Part shown: positions 58,324 through 64,000 of the stretch, piece after piece
Layout: every line of letters starts with the position of its first letter
How positions within the stretch are numbered: the first letter of the stretch is position 1
Assembly: GCA_027475525.1 (NCBI GenBank)
Contig: JAMWFC010000083.1
Coordinates: 248,001-312,000 of the forward strand
DNA: 64,000 bases
DNA from: Macrolepiota albuminosa
Lineage: Eukaryota; Basidiomycota; Agaricomycetes; Agaricales; Agaricaceae
Direction of reading: 5' to 3'
Translations under genes and position numbers: made by a program
The notes under the pieces: model-generated
The model's input: the letters and a program-made list of their open reading frames with translations, nothing else
The model's database searches: none
What the model was told of the DNA's origin: nothing

Positions 58324-58898
58324 CCATACCACAACCTGTTACCCCCTCTACTCCTTTAACACCAAACACCTCTTTCTCAACTCGTTATTTCCCTTACTCT
58401 GTTGCCAACTTCTAGAATTCTGTCGTCAATTCTCAGAACCTCTTCTCCAATTTTCAGAACTCCATCACTGCTACCGTCTCCACTGCACAGCAGTGCAGTT
58501 GCTATGGAACCACCTCCCCAGTGCATGCTGCTGTGCAACCATTTCTCTGCACCAAAGTGGGATGAGTCCAAACCACAGGAACTCTTCCAATATTTCAAAG
58601 AATTAGAGTACCTGTTTAGGGACTGTGGGGTTACCAACCTCACTCAAATAAAGGAATATGTGGCACACTACGTCTCATACAACATAGCAGAAACCTGGAC
58701 TAGACTTTTCAAATTTGCTGTGCCAGTGCCTGGCACACAGCTGGCTGTTGGTGCTACCTACAAAGAATGGAAAACAGCAGTCATCAAGCTCTACCCTGGT
58801 GCTGAGGAAGCTACCTGGTACATGGTAAACAAACTCCACAAACTTGTTCAGGATTCTTTCAACAACGGCACATACTCCCTTGGTGCATTCTCCATATA

Positions 58899-59120
58899 CA
58901 GTGGCTCAAAAAACTGTCCCAATGTTTCATACTTTTTGAAAGATGACATTGGTATGAAGGATGGGAAGTACTTAAAATCCCGATTAAATCACGTAAAATA
59001 CTATGGCATCGTAGCTACAAAATGAATGTAAGTTTATGTAATCAAGATCAAAACTGATGGAGCAATAGCCATTTTAAAATATTCACTCATTGGGACAGTT
59101 TTTTGAGCATCTCTAATTTT
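58899..59120 (+). repeat. Left terminal inverted repeat of the mariner element
   Basis: Its outer end CTCAAAAAACTGTCCCAATG is repeated in reverse complement at its inner end (ATTGGGACAGTTTTTTGAG, ~59090-59108), so each terminal repeat is itself bounded by short inverted repeats. Confidence 0.9.
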
Positions 59121-59125
59121 AATAT

Positions 59126-60145
59126 CTAGTACTTTGTATGTCCTCCATTTGCCTTGATAACTGCTTGAATCCTTCTAGGCATGCTTTCTATTAGTCTTTG
59201 GCATACCTCTGGTGGTATTTTATCCCACTCCTTTGCAACCCTCTCCCATAATTCATGCACACCATAAGGAGGTGTTTCATACTGCCTAAGTTGCTCTTTG
59301 AGGTACTTCCAGAGATGTTCAATAGGGTTGAGATCAGGGGATTGGGCTAGCCACCAAAGGACATTAAAGTTGTTGTCCTCAAACCACTTGTCAGCCCTCT
59401 TGGAGTTGTGTTTGGAGTTATTGTCCTGTTGAAAGTAGTAGGCACCCTCCTCCATCTCCAACTTCTCAAAGTTCTCCTTTGCTCCATCATCTAAAATTTC
59501 ACAGTACTGCTCTGCATTCATGATCCCCACCACCTCTACAAGCTTTTCTACCCCATTCCAACTCATACAGCCCCATACCATGAGATTATTCCCTCCTCCA
59601 TGCTTCACAGTAGGTGTAGTTGTTCAGTCTTGAAATGTCTTCTTCTTGTAGCTTCCACACATACTGCTTCCCATCTGACCCAATCCTATTAATCTTTGTC
59701 TCATCTGTCCACAACACCCTTTTCCAGTCCTCTATAGTCCAGTTCTGATGCTTCTGAGCCCATTTAAGCTGTAGTTGTCAATGTTTAGCTTTGAGCATAG
59801 GAACTTTTCTCTTGGTAGCAGACCAATACCCCTCCTCCTTCAACACATTCCAGACAGTCTTGAAAGAGACAGGGTTGGAAATGATGTTGTTGATAAAATT
59901 AGTGGCCTGGACAGCTGTATCAAGTCTCCTAGTTGAGATTTGTCAAACAATAGCCTGTTTCTCACATGGAGTAAGCTTAGCAGGATGGCCTCCAGGATGG
60001 TTTTCCTTGTCCATCTCCAACTCTCTACCAATCCTCCCAGTAGTAGACTTCCCTAGACCAGTTTGAGCTCCAATCTGACCAGAGAATACCCTTGAGCAAG
60101 AAGAGAAGCAACAGTAGAGTGTTGTGCAGAAGGAATAGATTTCAT
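59126..60145 (-). pseudogene. Tc1/mariner transposase, DD34E type
   Basis: ATG candidate at 60145 (MKSIPSAQHSTVASLL), helix-turn-helix region around TGLGKSTTGRIG, GGHPAKLTP, then LWTDETKINRIG (first Asp), YYFQQDNNSKHN (second Asp) and SPDLNPIEHLW (Glu, 34 residues after the second Asp). Ends GGHTKY then stop. Catalytic residues survive but a frameshift near 60080 and several stops, e.g. after CEKQAIV and LKAKH (both TGA, fitting CGA), disable it. Confidence 0.9.
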
Positions 60146-60283
60146 GATAGTGGTTGAAGGTCAAGATGTGGTTCAACCAGCTTGAACTACTCCCAAATAT
60201 ATCTAAACATGGTCACATGACTTTGGTTATATTCCCACATGCAACTTACTCTTTATTTCTGAGTAAAATAAGGATAAACCTGA

Positions 60284-60505
60284 AAAATTAGAGATGCTCA
60301 AAAAACTGTCCCAATAAGTGAATATTTTAAAATGGCTATTGCTCCATCAGTTTTGATTTTGATTACATAAACCTAGATTTGTTCTGTAGCTACGATGCCA
60401 TAATATTTTACATGATTTAATCAGGATTTTACATACTTCCCATCCTTCATGCCAATGTCATCTTTCAAAAAGTATAAAACATTGGGACAGTTTTTTGAGC
60501 CACTG
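60284..60505 (-). repeat. Right terminal inverted repeat of the mariner element
   Basis: Mirror of 58899-59120 with a few substitutions. Confidence 0.9.
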
Positions 60506-61972
60506 TACTATCAGGAATTCCAGAAGGTCGTCAGATGGCTTTTACAGAACGGCAAATTCTACATCAACAAGGAACGTTGCCTATTCCAACAAGGCATCCT
60601 GACTTCACTATGGACTCATATTGCTAGGCATTTGGAAATTGTACAACTAATCCACCATCCTGAGGAACCTTATGTGGTTGTTGACGTCTTTGAGGCAGAT
60701 GAATGGGTTTTGAAAGGTACTGACACTGGCATTGGCATTGGCATACAACATGCTAGGATGACTCCACCTGAGCACCCCAATGGTATCCTTTCCATTCTGA
60801 CTCCTGCCACCCCTCCTGTTGCCGACTTTATTAAGAAAGAAGACTTTAATGCTGCCATTAATGCTGCTGTCGCCTCTACTATGACCCAAATTGAAACCAT
60901 AATTGCCACCAGTATGACCACCAACTACATTGCTAACGTTTCCAGATCCAATCTTTGCTACTTCTGTGGTGAAATTGGGCATACAATAACACGAGAATGC
61001 TGCACTACCCTGGAAAACTATATTTGGCAAGGTAAGGTATGCAGGGCTATTGATGGCAAGGTTGTGTTGACTACTAGCGCCATCATCCCAGACTACCCAG
61101 AGCTCAAGACCTACCAGGAACAGGTAGACAAATGGCACAGACGCAATCTAGGACAAATCATTACCAGCACGCTTTCAGATAATGCTAATCCTGATCCTGA
61201 TCAGGCAGCACAATAACAGATGATACACAAGGTTTTGCATTTCGACAGTGTTGGTGATCATCCTGGCTTTTCTCGGAAAGAGCGCATCTTCAAGTTGAAA
61301 CAGGAACTAAATTCGCTTAAAAACCAGGTATTTAATGGTGTCAAGATTAAACAGCCCAAACAGCCTCTTTGTGGTTACAAGCTGATGCTGATCACTAGCG
61401 ACCCTTCCTTGTCTTTGGTTCCTAATGCTCTGCCTGCTCCTGCCACTTCATTGATGCCTGCCACACCCGCTCCTGCCATACTGCCAACCATGTCTAACTC
61501 TATTCCCAATGTTCCCTTATCGCCCCTTTATTCTTATGCTGGTCTATCCAATAAGTATCACACTCCTGCCCAACATAACTTTGCTGCACCAGAGAAGTGC
61601 TCTGAGAGCAGTTACTGCCCCACTGTGCCAATTTTTGACATTGAGAAATCTGACTATATTTTTAGCTGCATTATGAAAACACCTGTCATGCTCTCAGTAG
61701 AAGAACTCTGCAGCATTGCACCAGATGTTAGGAACCAAGTCAAAACAGCAATTACTCCCTGGCATCCCTTAGCGACTACCATTACCAAGGTCAATAAATT
61801 GGACAATGCACTTCCTGGTTTCTCCATTACTGCTGACTCTTTCACTACTCTCAGCGCCAACTCTCTCTCAGCAGAATCTGTCATAAATGCCACTTCCATC
61901 AACCCAGTAGAGACTTATATGAGGTTGCTAGAATAAGGAGAGGATCCTGCCATTCTTACCATTGCCCAGGAT

Positions 61973-62190
61973 TTGCACACTATCAGATCTGTTATGCTTA
62001 CCGTCGATAACAAGAGTGAGGTAGAGGCCATTGTAGACAGCAGCTCCCAGATTATCTCTATAGCTGCAGAAGTTGCCAACAACCTAGAACTGATTTATGA
62101 TCTCAACATCATCCTGAATATGCAGAGTACTAACGGTACAGTGGACAGATTGCTTGGACTTGCCAAGAAGGACCCAAGGACTAGCAACTT
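61973..62190 (+). pseudogene. Retropepsin fragment, element C
   Basis: VEAIVDSSSQIISIAAEVANNLELIYD aligns with the protease of B, but the active-site DSG is DSS. The homology stops after GLAKKDPRT, where a deletion joins it to the middle of RT. Confidence 0.8.
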
Positions 62191-63020
62191 ATTAATAGCT
62201 TACCAGAAAAGCATCCCAACAATTATAATATACGCTTAGCACTCTGAAACTTCTTCCAGCTCCTCAATCATGTTCTCCAGTGCATGAAGTATAGCGGTGG
62301 AACCTTTAGCAGTCACAAGCTCCTTCTCTGTGCACCAAGGTTCAAAATTCTTGGGCATATCTGCACTTCTGCCAGTCACATTCCTGACAAGTCTTGCCTA
62401 GCACTTCTGGAGCGCTGGAGTCCTTGCCACAACCTATCTGAGGTTCACGCCTTCCTTGGCACTGTTGATGTTCTTCATATATTTGTCAAGAACTTTGCCC
62501 ATCGCACCCATCATCTTACCTAACTCACCTGCACTAATGAGCCCTTTGAATTTGGCCCCAATCAAGTCAACTCCCAAGTTGACCTTGTCAAAGCACTGAA
62601 AGATGCCAAGCCACTCATCCCTATCAACTATGCCTCTGCTGACCATGTTATTTTAGTGGTTGACACCTCATACATTGCTGTCGGCTACTTTCTTTGCCAG
62701 TGCCTTAGCAACAATAGAAAATAGCACCATTACAACTGCTCTGGATTTATCATGCTTAATGACCAGGAATTGCGCTACAATCAGCCAAAGTTGGAACTCT
62801 ATGGCCTCTTCAAGGCATTCCAAGCACTAAGGATGTACCACATTGGTGTATGCAACCTTATTGTCAAGGTGAATGCTAGGTATATCAAGAGTATGCTCCA
62901 AAACCCTGACATCTAGCCGTCGGCTAATATGAACCATTGGGTGGTAGCTATCCTTATATTCCACTTTGAGCTTGTTCATGTTAAAGGCACTTTTCATGGC
63001 CCAGATGGACTTTCTAGGTG
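62191..63020 (+). pseudogene. RT C-terminal part and RNase H, element C
   Basis: From a short stretch matching NIRLALWEFFQLLN of B, through MKYSGGTFSSHKLLLC, EVHAFLGTVDVL, VVDTSYIAVGYF and ELYGLFKAF to HFELVHVKGTFHGPDGLSR. The RT core with its catalytic box is deleted (about 1.5 kb compared with B). Stops are frequent. Confidence 0.8.
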
Positions 63021-64000
63021 ACCTCGGCAGCCTGGCAACCCAGCAATTGATTCTAACAACAATAGTGACTTTGAGGATTGGGTTGACTGCTTACATAGCT
63101 TTATGCACCTCATTCAGCAACCTGTTTCTCTTCTGCATTGGCAACAGCCCACCACTGTCCTCCTGCACCCCATTATCCCTTACCAACCCAACATCTTTAG
63201 CGCCTTGCTTACTTTCTACACAGCAAGCATCGTTAGTCAGGACTCCCCTCCAGTAAGAATTATACAGGAATCTCAACCACTTAGAGAGAATAGTTGCCAA
63301 CTTACCTATAACACGGTACCCCAATCCACCAAAGCCCAAGCAGAAGATAAGCACCTCTTAACTATGGAATATTGGATACAAGACCTTAAGCACCCAGAGG
63401 ACCTTAGCGACAATGAGTACGCAACCTTTATTTGCTATGCTACTCACTTCTTCTTTACTGACAATCATCTTTGGCAACGACATCATGATGGTGCTTACAA
63501 ATTGGTTATCAAGCAGGACAGTTGCCTATGTATCCTACATGCTATGCACAACGAACTTGGTCATAGAGGTTTGTATGCTATCTGAGCCACTCTCTTGGAG
63601 TGTTTTTGGTGGCCACACATTAGTGCCAATGTTGTCTGATACATCAGGACTTGCCACCTTTGCCAGATTCAGCAGACTTGCCAAGTGCTTATCCCGCCTA
63701 CCATTACTATGCCAGCACCTTTGTTCAGCAAAATTTATATCGATACCATGCATATGCCAAAGTTAGGTCGCTATAAATATATTATCCAGAGATGCTGCTT
63801 GCTAATCTATTGGCTGGAGTTCTGCATGCTCCAATATGAGAATACCGATGCCATTGCCAAGTGGCTCTTTGAGAATGTCATTTGCCAATGGGAAGCGCTA
63901 AGAGAGATTGTAACGGATAATGGTGCACTAATCATTAAAGCCTTGACTTACCTTGCAAAGAAGTACAACATACACCATATTTGCATTTCTGGCTACAACA
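63021..64000 (+). pseudogene. Integrase region, element C (runs off the window)
   Basis: Linker (HLIQQPVSLLHWQQP...) then the zinc domain HNELGHRGLYA...CHLCQIQQ with stops inside, core start KIYIDTMHM (Asp kept), EIVTDNGALIIKAL (second Asp). The Glu motif lies beyond position 64000. Confidence 0.82.

Larger units (their letters stand above)
58899..60505 (-). mobile_element. Tc1/mariner DNA transposon
   Basis: 1,607 bp flanked by TA (58897-58898 and 60506-60507). Long terminal inverted repeats of ~222 bp (58899-59120 and 60284-60505) start CAGTGGCTCAAAAAACTG. One minus-strand transposase gene fills the middle. Confidence 0.95.
58504..61936 (+). pseudogene. Gag of element C, split by a mariner element
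   Basis: MEPPPQCMLLCNHFSAPKW start as in B, capsid-like LEYLFRDCGVTNLTQIKEY, then at 58898 the frame is cut by the mariner element. It continues at 60508 with YYQEFQKVVRWLLQNG, zinc knuckle CYFCGEIGHTITREC, and a Pro/Ala-rich C-terminal part. Removing the mariner element and one TA puts the two halves in the same frame. A TAA at 61214-61216 and a TAA at 61934-61936 are further stops. Confidence 0.82.
3884..64000 (+). mobile_element. Gypsy element C, outermost nest level (open at right end)
   Basis: The LTR at 3884-4838 is followed by an internal fragment 4839-5094 that breaks off inside sequence matching element B near its gag start. The homology resumes at 58328 and continues through gag, protease, RNase H and integrase to the window end. 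The break is filled by element A with duplicated CCAT at 5091-5094 and 58324-58327. C is related to B but CpG-poor, has stops, and has lost the RT core. Its 3' LTR lies beyond the window. Confidence 0.85.

Overview
The window looks like a transposon graveyard from a mushroom-forming basidiomycete (Agaricomycetes). This is inferred from short ~50-nt GT-AG introns, Ty3/gypsy families (one a chromovirus), an Agaricomycete-type alpha-kinase, and strong CpG decay. I see no convincing single-copy host gene; almost all 64 kb can be assigned to mobile elements nested in each other.

Layout, outside to inside. (1) 1-3883: an LTR remnant, a dead Ty1/copia pol and unassigned sequence. (2) Element C, an old CpG-poor gypsy element, starts with its LTR at 3884 and resumes at 58328 up to the window end; a Tc1/mariner element (58899-60505) interrupts its gag. 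(3) Element A, another gypsy element, lies inside C: 5' LTR 5095-6120, gag/pol to 12225, 3' LTR 57399-58323, target duplication CCAT on both sides. (4) Inside A, 12298-56337 is a large nested insert with a candidate direct repeat CAATAA. (5) Its core is a DNA element present twice in opposite orientation (13676-23053 and 34473-56255). Each copy has long terminal inverted repeats and three spliced genes: an Spt5-like protein (NGN and KOW domains), a zinc-ribbon alpha-kinase, and an rve-type integrase-like protein. The arms 14191-23038 and 34473-43320 (8,848 bp) are exact mirror images wherever I compared them. (6) Between the arms sits chromovirus D (23223-34472, minus strand). In the outer end of the right copy sits gypsy element B (43514-55818, minus strand), which itself holds a solo LTR (49165-50224).

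Main points. Gypsy elements A, B and D each carry a spliced antisense gene starting 120-210 bp inside the 3' LTR; in B and D it encodes a Zn2Cys6-like protein. D shows a self-priming layout: the predicted RNA 5' end is complementary to the site next to the LTR. D also has two different retropepsin domains in tandem. Most premature stops are TGA where CGA is the likely ancestor, and LTR and target-site differences are mostly C/T or G/A at CpG, so methylation-linked CpG decay has aged this locus from the outside in.

Caution on the assembly: twelve tandem duplications with a period of exactly 77 bp are scattered over 6.6-53.5 kb. Removing one copy restores every reading frame I tested. This is most simply explained by unmerged k-mer overlaps in a short-read assembly, so the perfect inverted repeat also needs read-level confirmation.
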